The translations under genes were made by a program, and so were the position numbers. The notes under the pieces were generated by a model. It saw only the letters and a list, made by a program, of their open reading frames with translations. It was not told where the DNA came from and did no database searches. This document shows, in pieces, positions 16,363 through 25,406 of a stretch of 64,000 nt of DNA. Location of the stretch: the NCBI GenBank assembly GCA_021769625.1, contig JAETSN010000012.1, positions 1 to 64,000 of the forward strand, in the 5' to 3' direction. This DNA comes from [Clostridium] symbiosum. Lineage in GTDB: Bacteria > Bacillota > Clostridia > Lachnospirales > Lachnospiraceae. Numbering within the stretch: position 1 is the stretch's first letter; each line of letters opens with the position of its first letter.

Positions 16363-17775
16363 TCAGTTCTGAGACCGAACCGTCTCTCCCACCTGCCGGT
16401 TTTCCCGCACCACACCCTCCTCATCGATCACAACATTCACAGAAATCCCCTCCAGATAATCAAACAGTCCTCTTGCCTCCTCCCCTTTCAGCATCCTTGC
16501 CCGGCATTCTTCCTGCTTTGCCGGAATGATCTGCACTTCCACATGTTCTGCCGTTATCTCCGAACCCCCGTCATCCCCCGACAGACGAACCTGCAAAAGC
16601 ATCGTATCCAACGATTTACTGTTGAACCAGAAATTGCCCAGACTGTAGACAATGGTTTTCCCCTGATAATACTCTATCCCCTGCAGGCAGTGCGGATGGG
16701 CCCCGATCACGATATCGGCGCCTGCATCGATATACTCTCTCCCGGTGGACATCTGTACCTCTTCCAGCTCCGCAGAGTATTCCGTCCCCCAATGCACCAG
16801 CGCGATCACGTAGTCCGCCTGCTCTCTCGCTTCCCTGATCTCTTCCAGGAACAGTTCCGTGTCATAACAGCGCAAAATCCCCGCCCCGCTCTCCGTCGCC
16901 TGAGGCGTCATCTTATATTTTTCCGCCCTTGAAGCCGCCACATAGGCAATCTTTATCCCGTCGATCTCTCTGTAGACCGGCGTCATTGCCTCCTCCAGAT
17001 CTTTTCCTGCACCCACATAGTCGATGCCGGCCTGCCGCAGTGTATCCAGCGTATCTGTCATTGCCTCCGGCCCGAAATCATAGACATGGTTATTGGCAAG
17101 CCCGGCGATATCCACTCCCATCTCCTTAAGCATTTTAACCCTTTCCGGCTTTGCCCGGAAAGTATACATTTTATTGGCAAGGGGCGCTCCCCGGTCGCTG
17201 TAGGCAAACTCGTTATTGATCCAGCACACGTCCGAATTTCTCATCAGATCAAGCAGTTCCGGTGAAATATTATGTTCCAGCTCTTCCCCCTGGCTGATAT
17301 AATCCCGCATCACATCACAGGTCTCATCAAAACAGATATCCCCCGCAAAGGACAGCACAAGATCATAACCGGAAACCGCCGCCTCCTCCGCTGTTTCCTG
17401 AACATCTTTCTCAGCCGGACTTCCCTGTAGAATACCTGTTTCCCCCGGCACTTCATAAAATACCTGTTCCTGCGGAGCAAGTGACCTGCTCCTCAATCCG
17501 TACTGTCCGATATTCCCGCTCCCAGACTCTGCAGTCCCATCCGTCTGCTCTTCCGATTTATCTCTCTGCAGATTTTCCGCATCATCACTCTGCAGCATTT
17601 GCTCGGCAATCCTGCTGTCTCCTTCTTCCCCAAACGCTGCAATTCCCTCTTTACTGTCAGGACCAACCGCAAACATCACAACAAAAAGTACCAAAACAAG
17701 CACTGCCGCAGGCACAACTTTCTTCCACATATTCCCCCGTCTTCTTTTTCCCCTCTTTTGTGATATCCTCCGCAT
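16363..17775 (-). CDS. CapA-family metallophosphatase-like membrane protein
   Basis: A 470-residue protein with an N-terminal membrane anchor (VVPAAVLVLVLFVVMFAV, ~19-36), a ~100-residue polar linker, and a CapA/poly-gamma-glutamate-type domain from ~140: LSFAGDICFDE, NNEFAYSDRG, AGLANNHVYDFG, HWGTEYS, IGAHPHCLQG and SLGNFWFNS. These supply the metal ligands of the metallophosphatase fold. Family members act in capsule or cell-wall polymer processing; no capB/capC genes are nearby, so poly-glutamate synthesis is unlikely. The start has GAGGAGG at 7 nt. It follows the AraC gene by 12 bp and is probably co-transcribed with it. Confidence 0.88.
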   Translation of the reverse strand: MRRISQKRGKRRRGNMWKKVVPAAVLVLVLFVVMFAVGPDSKEGIAAFGEEGDSRIAEQMLQSDDAENLQRDKSEEQTDGTAESGSGNIGQYGLRSRSLAPQEQVFYEVPGETGILQGSPAEKDVQETAEEAAVSGYDLVLSFAGDICFDETCDVMRDYISQGEELEHNISPELLDLMRNSDVCWINNEFAYSDRGAPLANKMYTFRAKPERVKMLKEMGVDIAGLANNHVYDFGPEAMTDTLDTLRQAGIDYVGAGKDLEEAMTPVYREIDGIKIAYVAASRAEKYKMTPQATESGAGILRCYDTELFLEEIREAREQADYVIALVHWGTEYSAELEEVQMSTGREYIDAGADIVIGAHPHCLQGIEYYQGKTIVYSLGNFWFNSKSLDTMLLQVRLSGDDGGSEITAEHVEVQIIPAKQEECRARMLKGEEARGLFDYLEGISVNVVIDEEGVVRENRQVGETVRSQN

Positions 17776-17787
17776 ATAGCTTCCTCC

Positions 17788-18696
17788 TCACTTTTCCCCA
17801 TTTTCCCGGTAAACCTCCCTGTACTGCCCCGGCGTACAGTTCATACTCTTTTTGAACACTTTTCCGAAATAGCTGGTGCCGAAAAATCCGCAGGCATAGG
17901 CGATATCCGTGACGGTCCTGTCCGTCTCCTGCAAAAGGTTCGCCGCCCGCCTCACACGGTAATCCATCAGATAACTGAAAGGCGAAGTATTCAGCATATC
18001 ATGGAAACAGCGCAGACACTCCCGCTCGCTGATATTCGCCGCCGCCGCGATCTGCCCCAGAGAAATCTTCTCACTGTAATGGTCCCTGATATAAAGCATC
18101 ATCTTTTTAATGCGCTCCTCCCCCTGAGACTTCACCGCCTTCCTGGCATGAAGCACAGGCGCTGCCTCCTGGCAGAGCAGACACCACATGGAGGACAGGC
18201 CATTGCGCACCGCAAATTCATAACCATACTCTCCCTGCTCCGCCGCATCATAGGAATCACGGAACAGTTCAATGATCTTCCGCTGCCTCGCTGCTGACGG
18301 CAGAAAAACCATCGCCTCCAGCTCTTTACATTCGATAACAGGTGTAATATATTTCTGTTCAAAAACATTTTTATAGCCGCCCGCAAGAAGCTGCACATCA
18401 AAGAGCTGGTTCAGCACGACCGGCGGCACTCCCGGCAAAGGTTCTTTATAATGCAGCATATTGGAATTGATAAAAGCGCCCTCCCCGGTATGCAGCGCAT
18501 AGGTATGATTGCTTGTGTCAAGCCGCACGCCGCCCTGCATGACCCACAAGAACTCTACATCCGCGTGCCAGTGCCACGGCACAAATCCCCCCGGCCGCAG
18601 CGCCACTTCCTCATAACAGCACATATGGGGGAATCCCTCCACCGGACGGTATACATCCTCCTCCAGATTTTCATTCAAGATCAGTTCCCGTATCAT
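17788..18696 (-). CDS. AraC-family transcriptional regulator with cupin sensor domain
   Basis: A 302-residue regulator. Residues ~25-110 form a cupin fold (PWHWHADVEFLWVMQGG; EGAFINSNMLHY). The C-terminal ~100 residues are the AraC double helix-turn-helix (ISLGQIAAAANISERECLRC and VTDIAYACGFFGTSYFGKVF). Such regulators usually sense a sugar or aromatic ligand and activate a neighbouring operon. It is divergent from the small gene at 18865 and precedes the CapA gene. The ligand is unknown. Confidence 0.9.
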   Translation of the reverse strand: MIRELILNENLEEDVYRPVEGFPHMCCYEEVALRPGGFVPWHWHADVEFLWVMQGGVRLDTSNHTYALHTGEGAFINSNMLHYKEPLPGVPPVVLNQLFDVQLLAGGYKNVFEQKYITPVIECKELEAMVFLPSAARQRKIIELFRDSYDAAEQGEYGYEFAVRNGLSSMWCLLCQEAAPVLHARKAVKSQGEERIKKMMLYIRDHYSEKISLGQIAAAANISERECLRCFHDMLNTSPFSYLMDYRVRRAANLLQETDRTVTDIAYACGFFGTSYFGKVFKKSMNCTPGQYREVYRENGEK

Positions 18697-18864
18697 TATA
18701 TCGCCAACCTTTCTTTCATTCTGGCCGTATAGTGCTATCTTTTGTCTGTATATTCATTTTTTTTACGCCAATTCTTCTATATAATCATATCATAAACAAA
18801 ATACAGATACCACTTATAAATACAGCTTTTAAAAATTTTAAACTCATTGAGAGGAGGAACTACT

Positions 18865-19116
18865 ATGAAGATCTATAACATCAATAACACCTGTAACTTT
18901 TTTGAGAAACTGGCAGCCTGCCAGGGAGAAGTGGAATTTGTGGACAGGAAAAACGGCTCAAAAACTCCCCTGACAAAACAGGGCATTCAGCAAAATCTCC
19001 TCCCACTCTCTCTGATCAACGGCAGGATCAGCGAGATCGAACTGATCTTTCACGATCATCAGGATTTTGACAACATTTTCCGCTGGGTGCTGAACAGGGG
19101 AAGTATCGCTTCCTGA
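18865..19116 (+). CDS. Small conserved-looking protein of unknown function
   Basis: An 83-residue acidic protein (MKIYNINNTCNFFEKLA...). The ATG at 18865 has a textbook GAGAGGAGG ribosome binding site and the gene is followed by a terminator-like hairpin, so it is very likely real. There are no membrane segments or cysteine motifs. The compact alternating pattern (GEVEFVDR, ISEIELIFHD) suggests a small alpha/beta fold. I do not recognise the family. It is divergent from an AraC regulator and convergent with glutamine synthetase. Confidence 0.7.
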   Translation: MKIYNINNTCNFFEKLAACQGEVEFVDRKNGSKTPLTKQGIQQNLLPLSLINGRISEIELIFHDHQDFDNIFRWVLNRGSIAS

Positions 19117-19161
19117 ACCTGCCACTTCAAAAAGGCGCTAAAACTTTCTTTATTATAAAGG

Positions 19162-19194
19162 GGGCGGCAGATCACGAACCTGCCGCTCCTTATT
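19162..19194 (+). terminator. Rho-independent terminator-like hairpin
   Basis: Stem GCGGCAG/CTGCCGC with a 9-nt loop followed by TCCTTATTT. It lies 45 bp after the small gene's stop. The T run is imperfect. Confidence 0.5.
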
Positions 19195-19290
19195 TATGCG
19201 CAAGGGCGCACAGAGGAATTTGTTGCCTGCGCAACGTGCGCCCCGCGCGGCGAGTAGGAGAAAGTCTTCCCTGCTCGATTGCAGTCTTTC

Positions 19291-20721
19291 TCAGAGATCA
19301 TAATACATCGCAAACTCCGCCGGCGTCGGGATCTCGCCCGCCTTCTTTGCCTCCGCGCGCTTTCTCGCCGCCCAGACATCGATCAGCCGCTCCGGGAACA
19401 CGCCGCCCTTTGTCAGATAATCGTGGTCCGCCTCCAGCGCATCCAACGCCTCATCCAATGTTTTCGGCAGCCCCTTTATCTTTTTCTGCTCCTCCGCGGA
19501 AAGCGTGTACAGATTAAAATCATAAGGTCCCCAGCCCATCGCCGCAGGATCGATCTGTTTTTCGATTCCGTCCAGCCCCGCCATCAGGATCGCCGCGTAA
19601 GCATAGTAGGGATTCGCCGTGGCATCTGGATTGCGCAGCTCAAACCGCTTTGTCTCCGGAGATTTCGCGTAAGCCGGGATCCGGATCACGGCACTTCTGT
19701 TGGATGTGGCGTAGCCGATCGTCACCGGCGCCTCATACCCCGGCACCAGCCTCTTGAAGGAGTTTGTGGACGGATTGGTAAAGGCACACAGGGAAGCAAT
19801 GTGGGTCAGCAGTCCGCCGATAAAATAATGCGCCGTCCTGCTCAATCCGGAGTATCCGTTCTCATCGTAAAACAGAGGCTTTCCGTCCTTTTTCAGGAGC
19901 ATATGCACATGCATCCCGCTGCCCGCCTCCTGATAGATGGGCTTCGGCAGGAATGTCGCGGTCTTTCCCTCTTTTGCAGCCATATTTTTGATGATATATT
20001 TGATGATCATCGTGTTGTCAGCCATCTCGGGCATGTCCGCCAGCTCCACTTCGATCTCCATCTGGCCAGGTCCCCCCACCTCATGGTGATGGTATTTCAC
20101 TTTGATGCCCCAGTTTTCCATCTCCATGCAGATGCGGCTCCTTAAGTCGTACCCCACATCCTGCGGCGCCGCCACATGATAACCGCCCTGATGGGGCACC
20201 TCATATCCGTTGTTCCCCCGGCTCTCAAGGCTCATATTCCATGCCGCCTGCCTGGTGTCGATGCGGTAGCCGCACTGTCCAGACGACACCTCGAAACGCG
20301 CCTCATCAAACAGATAAAACTCAAACTCCGGCCCGATCACCATGGAATCCGCGATGCCGCTCTCCTTCATGTACTCCACTGCCCGCAGGGAAACATTTTT
20401 CGGATACTGGTCAAAAGGCCTGTTCTCCTCCTTTCCGATCACGCACACATTCCCGCACATGGTCAGCGTCGGCACCTCCGCAAACGGATCCACATAAGCC
20501 GTATCCGGGTCCGGCAGAAATACCATGTCGCTCTTCTCGATCGGCGCATAACCGTAGTTGGAACCGTCAAAACCGATACCGTACACGAACGTATTCTCGT
20601 CGAAACGCTCCACCGGTATGGTGATGTGGCGCCAGCGCCCGTCGATATCCGTCATCTTGAAATCGATCATGCGAATCTGCTTTTCCTCGCACAGTTTTCT
20701 GATTTCCATACTCTTGTCCAT
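19291..20721 (-). CDS. glnA: Type I glutamine synthetase
   Basis: A 476-residue glutamine synthetase making glutamine from glutamate, ammonia and ATP. Metal- and substrate-binding motifs are present: GPEFEFYLFD, EAGSGMHVHM, NPSTNSFKRLVPGYEAPV and RSAVIRIP. The C-terminal NLYTLS matches the segment that carries the adenylylated tyrosine (NLYDLP) in GSI-beta enzymes; whether it is modified here is unknown. Ribosome binding site GAGGAATGGGGT. Upstream lies a long leader with three strong hairpins (20774-20880), suggesting RNA-level control. No ammonium transporter or PII gene is in the window. Confidence 0.95.
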   Translation of the reverse strand: MDKSMEIRKLCEEKQIRMIDFKMTDIDGRWRHITIPVERFDENTFVYGIGFDGSNYGYAPIEKSDMVFLPDPDTAYVDPFAEVPTLTMCGNVCVIGKEENRPFDQYPKNVSLRAVEYMKESGIADSMVIGPEFEFYLFDEARFEVSSGQCGYRIDTRQAAWNMSLESRGNNGYEVPHQGGYHVAAPQDVGYDLRSRICMEMENWGIKVKYHHHEVGGPGQMEIEVELADMPEMADNTMIIKYIIKNMAAKEGKTATFLPKPIYQEAGSGMHVHMLLKKDGKPLFYDENGYSGLSRTAHYFIGGLLTHIASLCAFTNPSTNSFKRLVPGYEAPVTIGYATSNRSAVIRIPAYAKSPETKRFELRNPDATANPYYAYAAILMAGLDGIEKQIDPAAMGWGPYDFNLYTLSAEEQKKIKGLPKTLDEALDALEADHDYLTKGGVFPERLIDVWAARKRAEAKKAGEIPTPAEFAMYYDL

Positions 20722-21157
20722 ACCCCATTCCTCGCTTTCTTTTCCCTTAGTCTTTTTTCCCTTAGCTTTTCTGTCAGATCATGACTCTGAACATGCCGAA
20801 CCTTTTATCTGCCGCAGGTTTGGCCCGGCATGGAATATCATGCTGCCCATACGGCACTGTCCTCATCTTCGGCCGGCAGCGCCATATAAGAAAAGAATAC
20901 AATGATTTCCCGGCAATTTCAAGATGTTATGGCAAACAGGACCTATTGGCTCCGAGTTGTAATACACCGCCAAATCAACCTTATCCGAAAATCGCTGTCC
21001 CGGGCAGGACAAAGTTCCTTATAAAAAACAAAAAATCATTTTGTGCATATAATTTAATATAGCCTCCGGCAGTTCCGATATGACACGCTCCGCAGCGGCT
21101 GCAAAACTTCTGTCGGGGCGTCGTCACTCCATATTGAATAGAAATGAGGTGGTTCAA
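20722..21157. promoter_or_regulatory. Structured glnA leader and collagen-gene promoter region
   Basis: No gene seen. Toward glnA (minus strand) three hairpins follow each other: 20774-20790 (TCAGA/TCTGA), 20792-20832 (CATGCCG/CGGCATG, extended inside by AACC/GGTT) and 20842-20880 (GCTGCC/GGCAGC). This resembles leaders of nitrogen genes controlled by antitermination, but no protein partner is visible. Toward the collagen gene (plus strand) there is a CATATAAT at 21046-21053, close to a SigE-type -10, without a convincing -35. Confidence 0.4.
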
Positions 21158-22087
21158 ATGAATTATTTTAATATCAACCGAATGTTCAGCCCGCCGAATC
21201 TGTTCGGCACAAGAAGAAACTATAATCAAAACTATAACAGAAATTACAGCACACCCCCCGCCGGTACCCCATCTGATCCTGCATATGAGACAGACATATC
21301 CGGATCGGATCTTCCCCTGTACACAGACACTATAGAGCCGGAAGAATGTTCTCCCGCCTGCTGTGAACCCGATCCGGAAAAACCGGGCCCAGAACCGGCT
21401 TGCCCGGAATGCTGTGAAAATTCCTGCCTGCAAGGGCCCCCGGGAGACCCCGGCCCACCGGGTCCCAAAGGCGAACCAGGTCCTCAGGGGCCTAAAGGAG
21501 AACAGGGAGAGATCGGCCCGCAGGGACCGCGGGGGAATCCCGGTCCACAGGGACCTTCCGGTGAGCGCGGAGAGCCGGGCCCACAGGGCGTCACAGGCCC
21601 ACAGGGGCCTCAGGGCGCAACCGGCCCACAAGGTCCTCAGGGGGATCCCGGCCCGCGGGGCCCTGCAGGGCCTCCCGGCTACCCGCAGTACAGTATATTT
21701 GCAACTTTTTCGGGACAGGAACTCACCCTGCCGGAGAATGCCAGATTCCCGCTGAAAACAGACATACCGGATACGACCCCGAATATATCTCTCTGCGATA
21801 ATGATTCTATAGTGCTGGCTCCAGGATATTATGTATTTTGTTATCATATATCCGCCGTGGCAAAAAAACATGGTTTTATGAAACTTACCCCGGTGCTTCA
21901 GAACTGTGAGCAGACGGCATATACGACATACGCAGAGACCTCGAAGCGCAGTGAAACGCTTGTGATCTCGAGATATTTTATCGCGGAAATACAGGATGTC
22001 TCCACTCTGTTTTTCGCATGGGAGTCTTCGGCGGAAGTTTCCCGGATCAATATGAACATGAGCATACAAAAGCTTTACAGACAATAA
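21158..22087 (+). CDS. Collagen-like surface protein with TNF/C1q-like C-terminal domain
   Basis: A 309-residue protein starting at MNYFNINR (GAGGTGG upstream; an in-frame ATG 26 codons earlier has no such site). The N-terminal ~90 residues are Asn/Tyr- then Pro/Cys-rich ([19 protein letters not shown]). About 28 perfect Gly-X-Y triplets follow (~93-176), then a ~130-residue beta-rich domain like the trimerising C1q/TNF heads of Bacillus collagen-like proteins. No signal peptide or sorting signal, as usual for exosporium collagens assembled from the mother cell. The cysteines may cross-link. The next gene, 19 bp downstream, is a glycosyltransferase. Confidence 0.85.
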   Translation: MNYFNINRMFSPPNLFGTRRNYNQNYNRNYSTPPAGTPSDPAYETDISGSDLPLYTDTIEPEECSPACCEPDPEKPGPEPACPECCENSCLQGPPGDPGPPGPKGEPGPQGPKGEQGEIGPQGPRGNPGPQGPSGERGEPGPQGVTGPQGPQGATGPQGPQGDPGPRGPAGPPGYPQYSIFATFSGQELTLPENARFPLKTDIPDTTPNISLCDNDSIVLAPGYYVFCYHISAVAKKHGFMKLTPVLQNCEQTAYTTYAETSKRSETLVISRYFIAEIQDVSTLFFAWESSAEVSRINMNMSIQKLYRQ

Positions 22088-22106
22088 TGGAGAAAGGAAG
22101 ACCGAT

Positions 22107-23183
22107 ATGCCGACAATAAGCCTTTGCATGATTGTTAAAAATGAGGAAACACACCTTGCGCGCTGCCTTGACAGCGTAGCAGAACTTGTAGATGAGATCA
22201 TTGTGGTCGACACCGGCTCGACGGACCGAACCGCAGAAATAGCATCCGCATACACAGAAAAAGTATATTCCCACCCCTGGAAAGACGATTTTTCCGATGC
22301 CAGAAACTATTCCTTTTCCAAAGCGACAATGGATTACTGTATGTGGATGGACGCCGACGATGTTATGGAGGAGACGGAAAAAGATAAATTTCTCCGGCTG
22401 AAACAGACCTTAGCGCCCGATGCAGATATCGTAATGATGAAATACAATACTTCTTTTGATGAAGCCGGCAGGCCCTCTTTTTCTTATTTCAGAGAAAGAT
22501 GGATCAGAAATTCTTCCCTGTACCGCTGGGTCGGCGCAGTCCATGAAGTGATTCCCCTATCCGGCAGCATAGTTTATTCCGACATTGCAATAAGCCACAA
22601 AAAGATAAATGCCGGGGATCCCGACCGAAACTTAAACATATACCGGAAAATGCTGGCGGAGGGAAAACTTCTGGAGCCGCGCCAGCAATACTATTTCGGC
22701 CGCGAATTATACTACCACAAACAATATCAGGAAGCTGTCTCCGTGCTGGAACAGTTCCTGCTCTCTGAACAGGGCTGGTTGGAAAACAAGATAGAAGCCT
22801 GCTCGATCTGCGCCGAGTGCTATGACCGTCTTGGCCAGAAACAAACCGCTTTAAATACGCTTCTGCGGAGTATGGCCTTCGATCTGCCGAGAGCCGAATT
22901 GTGCTGTGACATTGGAAAGCATTTTCTGGAACACGGAAATTATCACGCGGCCATCTACTGGTATGAGACTGCACTGAACAGGCCCAAAAATGATCGCTCA
23001 AACGGTTTTGTCCTGCCGGATTGCTATGACTATATCCCCCTTTTGCAGTTATGTGTCTGTTACGACAGGACGGGAGATCTGAAAAAGGCAAAAGAATACA
23101 ATGAAAAGGCAGGGGCATGCAAACCCTATTCCAAAGCATATCTCTACAACAAACAGTATTTTGACTCTCTGCAGCTTCCATAG
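22107..23183 (+). CDS. Family 2 glycosyltransferase with TPR region
   Basis: A 358-residue protein. Residues 1-~200 are a GT-A domain: ISLCMIVKNEE (4-14), IIVVDTGSTDRT (~31-42), and the metal-binding MWMDADD (~76-82). The rest is helical repeats of TPR type (YYFGRELYYHKQYQEAVSVL; CDIGKHFLEHGNYHAAIYWY). Proteins of this build glycosylate surface or spore proteins and peptides. Its place between two collagen-like genes suggests it decorates Thr/Ser in their GXY regions, as in BclA. Ribosome binding site GGAGAAAGGA. Confidence 0.88.
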   Translation: MPTISLCMIVKNEETHLARCLDSVAELVDEIIVVDTGSTDRTAEIASAYTEKVYSHPWKDDFSDARNYSFSKATMDYCMWMDADDVMEETEKDKFLRLKQTLAPDADIVMMKYNTSFDEAGRPSFSYFRERWIRNSSLYRWVGAVHEVIPLSGSIVYSDIAISHKKINAGDPDRNLNIYRKMLAEGKLLEPRQQYYFGRELYYHKQYQEAVSVLEQFLLSEQGWLENKIEACSICAECYDRLGQKQTALNTLLRSMAFDLPRAELCCDIGKHFLEHGNYHAAIYWYETALNRPKNDRSNGFVLPDCYDYIPLLQLCVCYDRTGDLKKAKEYNEKAGACKPYSKAYLYNKQYFDSLQLP

Positions 23184-23270
23184 GCCTGCTTTTTCCCGAC
23201 ACAGCCCCCGCTGTCAGCAGGGATACATCTTCACCCGACTGCCAATTCCATAGCCAAAGATCCTCCCACA

Positions 23271-23300
23271 GCGCACCGCGGAAACGGTGCGCTTTATTTT
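23271..23300 (+). terminator. Rho-independent terminator
   Basis: Stem GCGCACCG/CGGTGCGC with a 6-nt loop, then TTTATTTT. It ends the first collagen-glycosyltransferase unit. Confidence 0.75.
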
Positions 23301-23407
23301 CGTGAGCAACGAGCCAAGTGCCGTGCTTGCTGCGGGATATTTCACTTTGCACATTGCCTTCCGTTATACAATTTTCGACATATTTCAATTTATTTCTACA
23401 TAATGTA

Positions 23408-23434
23408 ACAAAAAATTTAAACAGACATAAAGTA
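23408..23434 (+). promoter_or_regulatory. SigK-like sporulation promoter
   Basis: AC at 23408-23409, 16 nt, then CATAAAGTA at 23426-23434, matching the mother-cell SigK consensus (AC, 16-17 nt, CATANNNTA). It lies 38 bp before the collagen gene start. No equally good SigA promoter is nearby. Confidence 0.6.
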
Positions 23435-23471
23435 TTAGTACAAAAACATTTATCAAGAAAGGGTACAGTTT

Positions 23472-25199
23472 ATGGAGAATAAGAATTCATGCAGAAACTG
23501 TCAAAATCAATGTCATCCTTCCTGCTGTGAACGCGGGCCTGCAGGACCGAAGGGCGATCAGGGTCCCATGGGACCCCAGGGTATCAAGGGAGATACCGGT
23601 TGTCCTGGCCCGAAGGGCGACCGCGGCGAGCAGGGACCCGCAGGACCCCAGGGTATTCCCGGCGCTCCCGGCGCAAGAGGACCAAGAGGTAATACGGGAC
23701 CTGCCGGACCTACAGGAAACACGGGGCCAAGAGGCTATGCAGGACCAAGAGGCTACGCAGGACCCCAGGGCATTCAGGGTATCCAGGGTATCCGCGGCGA
23801 TGTCGGACCGAAAGGCGATCCGGGCTGTGAAGGCCCCAAAGGAGATATCGGGCCTCAGGGGCCTGCCGGACCTGCCGGACCTACAGGACCCGTGGGACCT
23901 CAGGGCGATATCGGACCGCAGGGACCCAGAGGTATTCCGGGACCTGCCGGGCCTACAGGACCTACAGGGCCGATGGGGCCTCAGGGCGTTACCGGGCCGC
24001 AGGGTATTCAGGGTGAAACCGGACCGATCGGGATTCAGGGACCGAAAGGATGTCCGGGAGATGAAGGAGCCGTAGGACCCACCGGACCTACGGGTTCTAC
24101 CGGGGCTACGGGCGCAAATGGCGTTACTGGGCCTACAGGCGCTACCGGTGCCACGGGCGCGGACGGCGTTACCGGGCCTACAGGCGCTACCGGTGCTACA
24201 GGCGCTACGGGACCTACCGGCGCGGACGGCGTTACCGGACCTACAGGCGCTACCGGCGCTACGGGCGCAGACGGCATTACCGGACCTACAGGGGCTACGG
24301 GCGCTACAGGCGCAGACGGCGTTACTGGGCCTACAGGCGCTACCGGGGCTACAGGCGCGGACGGCGTTACTGGGCCTACCGGCGCTACCGGACCTACCGG
24401 CGCGGACGGCGTTACTGGGCCTACAGGCGCTACCGGGGCTACAGGCGCGGACGGCGTTGCCGGGCCTACTGGCGCTACAGGACCTACCGGTGCAACGGGC
24501 GCTACCGGCGCGGACGGCGTTGCCGGGCCTACCGGTGCTACCGGACCTACCGGTGCCACGGGTGCTACCGGCGCGGACGGCGTTGCCGGACCCACCGGTG
24601 CCACGGGTGCTACCGGCGCGGACGGCGTTACCGGACCTACCGGTGCTACGGGGCCTACGGGCGCAGACGGCGTTGCCGGCACCGGAGCGATCATTCCGTA
24701 TGCATCCGGAACCCCGGTTTCGCTGACAACGATCGCCGGAGGGCTGGCGGGCATCCCCGCATTTGTCGGCTTCGGAAACAGTGCGGCAGGCCTTACGGCT
24801 TTGGGCGCAACGATCGATATCACAAACGCCGCCGGAACGCTTTCCAACTTTGCATTCCAGGTTCCGCGCGCAGGGATCATCACCTCCTTCAGCGCATTTT
24901 TCAGCACAACGGCAGCCCTCTCTCTGGTGGGTTCCACTGTTGCGGTAAGGGCACAGATCTATCAGTCTGCAACACCGAACAACGTATTTTCCCCGATCGC
25001 GGGAACACTGATAAACCTGACACCCTCACTTACCGGCGTGATATCCATCGGTACGCTGCTGAACGGCTCTCTCACAGGGCTCAATATCCCGGTAACGGCT
25101 CAGACCCGGCTCATGCTGGTATTTTCTGCAACAGCAAGCGGTCTGACCCTGCTCAATACGGTCGCAGGATATGCAAGCGCCGGATTAAGCATCAACTAA
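23472..25199 (+). CDS. BclA/BclB-like exosporium collagen-like glycoprotein
   Basis: A 575-residue protein. A short Cys-rich head (~1-21, [15 protein letters not shown]) is followed by ~127 Gly-X-Y triplets (22-402). The first half is mixed and charged; the second half is highly regular [14 protein letters not shown], rich in Thr for O-glycosylation. The last ~173 residues are the hydrophobic Gly/Ala/Thr-rich head of BclB-type exosporium proteins ([16 protein letters not shown]...). There is no BclA export leader. A SigK-like promoter lies upstream and a strong terminator downstream. The repeat region is likely to vary in length between strains. Confidence 0.9.
   Translation: MENKNSCRNCQNQCHPSCCERGPAGPKGDQGPMGPQGIKGDTGCPGPKGDRGEQGPAGPQGIPGAPGARGPRGNTGPAGPTGNTGPRGYAGPRGYAGPQGIQGIQGIRGDVGPKGDPGCEGPKGDIGPQGPAGPAGPTGPVGPQGDIGPQGPRGIPGPAGPTGPTGPMGPQGVTGPQGIQGETGPIGIQGPKGCPGDEGAVGPTGPTGSTGATGANGVTGPTGATGATGADGVTGPTGATGATGATGPTGADGVTGPTGATGATGADGITGPTGATGATGADGVTGPTGATGATGADGVTGPTGATGPTGADGVTGPTGATGATGADGVAGPTGATGPTGATGATGADGVAGPTGATGPTGATGATGADGVAGPTGATGATGADGVTGPTGATGPTGADGVAGTGAIIPYASGTPVSLTTIAGGLAGIPAFVGFGNSAAGLTALGATIDITNAAGTLSNFAFQVPRAGIITSFSAFFSTTAALSLVGSTVAVRAQIYQSATPNNVFSPIAGTLINLTPSLTGVISIGTLLNGSLTGLNIPVTAQTRLMLVFSATASGLTLLNTVAGYASAGLSIN
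24085..24685 (+). repeat. Tandem DNA repeats encoding [10 protein letters not shown] triplets
   Basis: Nine-base units of the form GG(C/T)GC(T/C)AC(C/G) and GGCGCGGACGGCGTT recur dozens of times with mostly third-position changes. The frame is kept throughout. This is an internal coding repeat, prone to slippage or recombination. Confidence 0.85.
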
Positions 25200-25267
25200 T
25201 CAATACCCTCGCAGCACTTTGGCTATTGTCAAGCTAGCCTGGCATTTTGCCCGCGGGAATAACAGAG

Positions 25268-25298
25268 AAACGGCTGCTGTGTCAGCAGCCGTTTTTCC
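25268..25298 (+). terminator. Strong rho-independent terminator
   Basis: Perfect 12-bp stem AAACGGCTGCTG/CAGCAGCCGTTT with a 3-nt loop and a T run. It ends the exosporium gene. Confidence 0.9.
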
Positions 25299-25406
25299 TT
25301 ATAAGCAAAACGCATATCCTCCGCGGCATCCCTCCTACTCCCCTTCCCGCAGCTTCTCCACAATGCTCTTCTTCCCGACACTCTTCCACGCAAACACCAG
25401 AAACTT

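Noticed and set aside
20981..22255. A 424-codon minus-strand frame across the first collagen gene
   Set aside because: Antisense shadow of a repetitive GC-rich gene; no family resemblance and no start signals.
24085..24685. Regular short DNA repeats that could suggest a CRISPR array
   Set aside because: There are no unique spacers; the repeats are in-frame collagen triplets.
24035..24937. A 300-codon open frame antisense to the collagen gene, rich in APVAPVGPV repeats
   Set aside because: It is the mirror image of the GXY triplet repeats and has no ribosome binding site; the sense gene has all expected signals.
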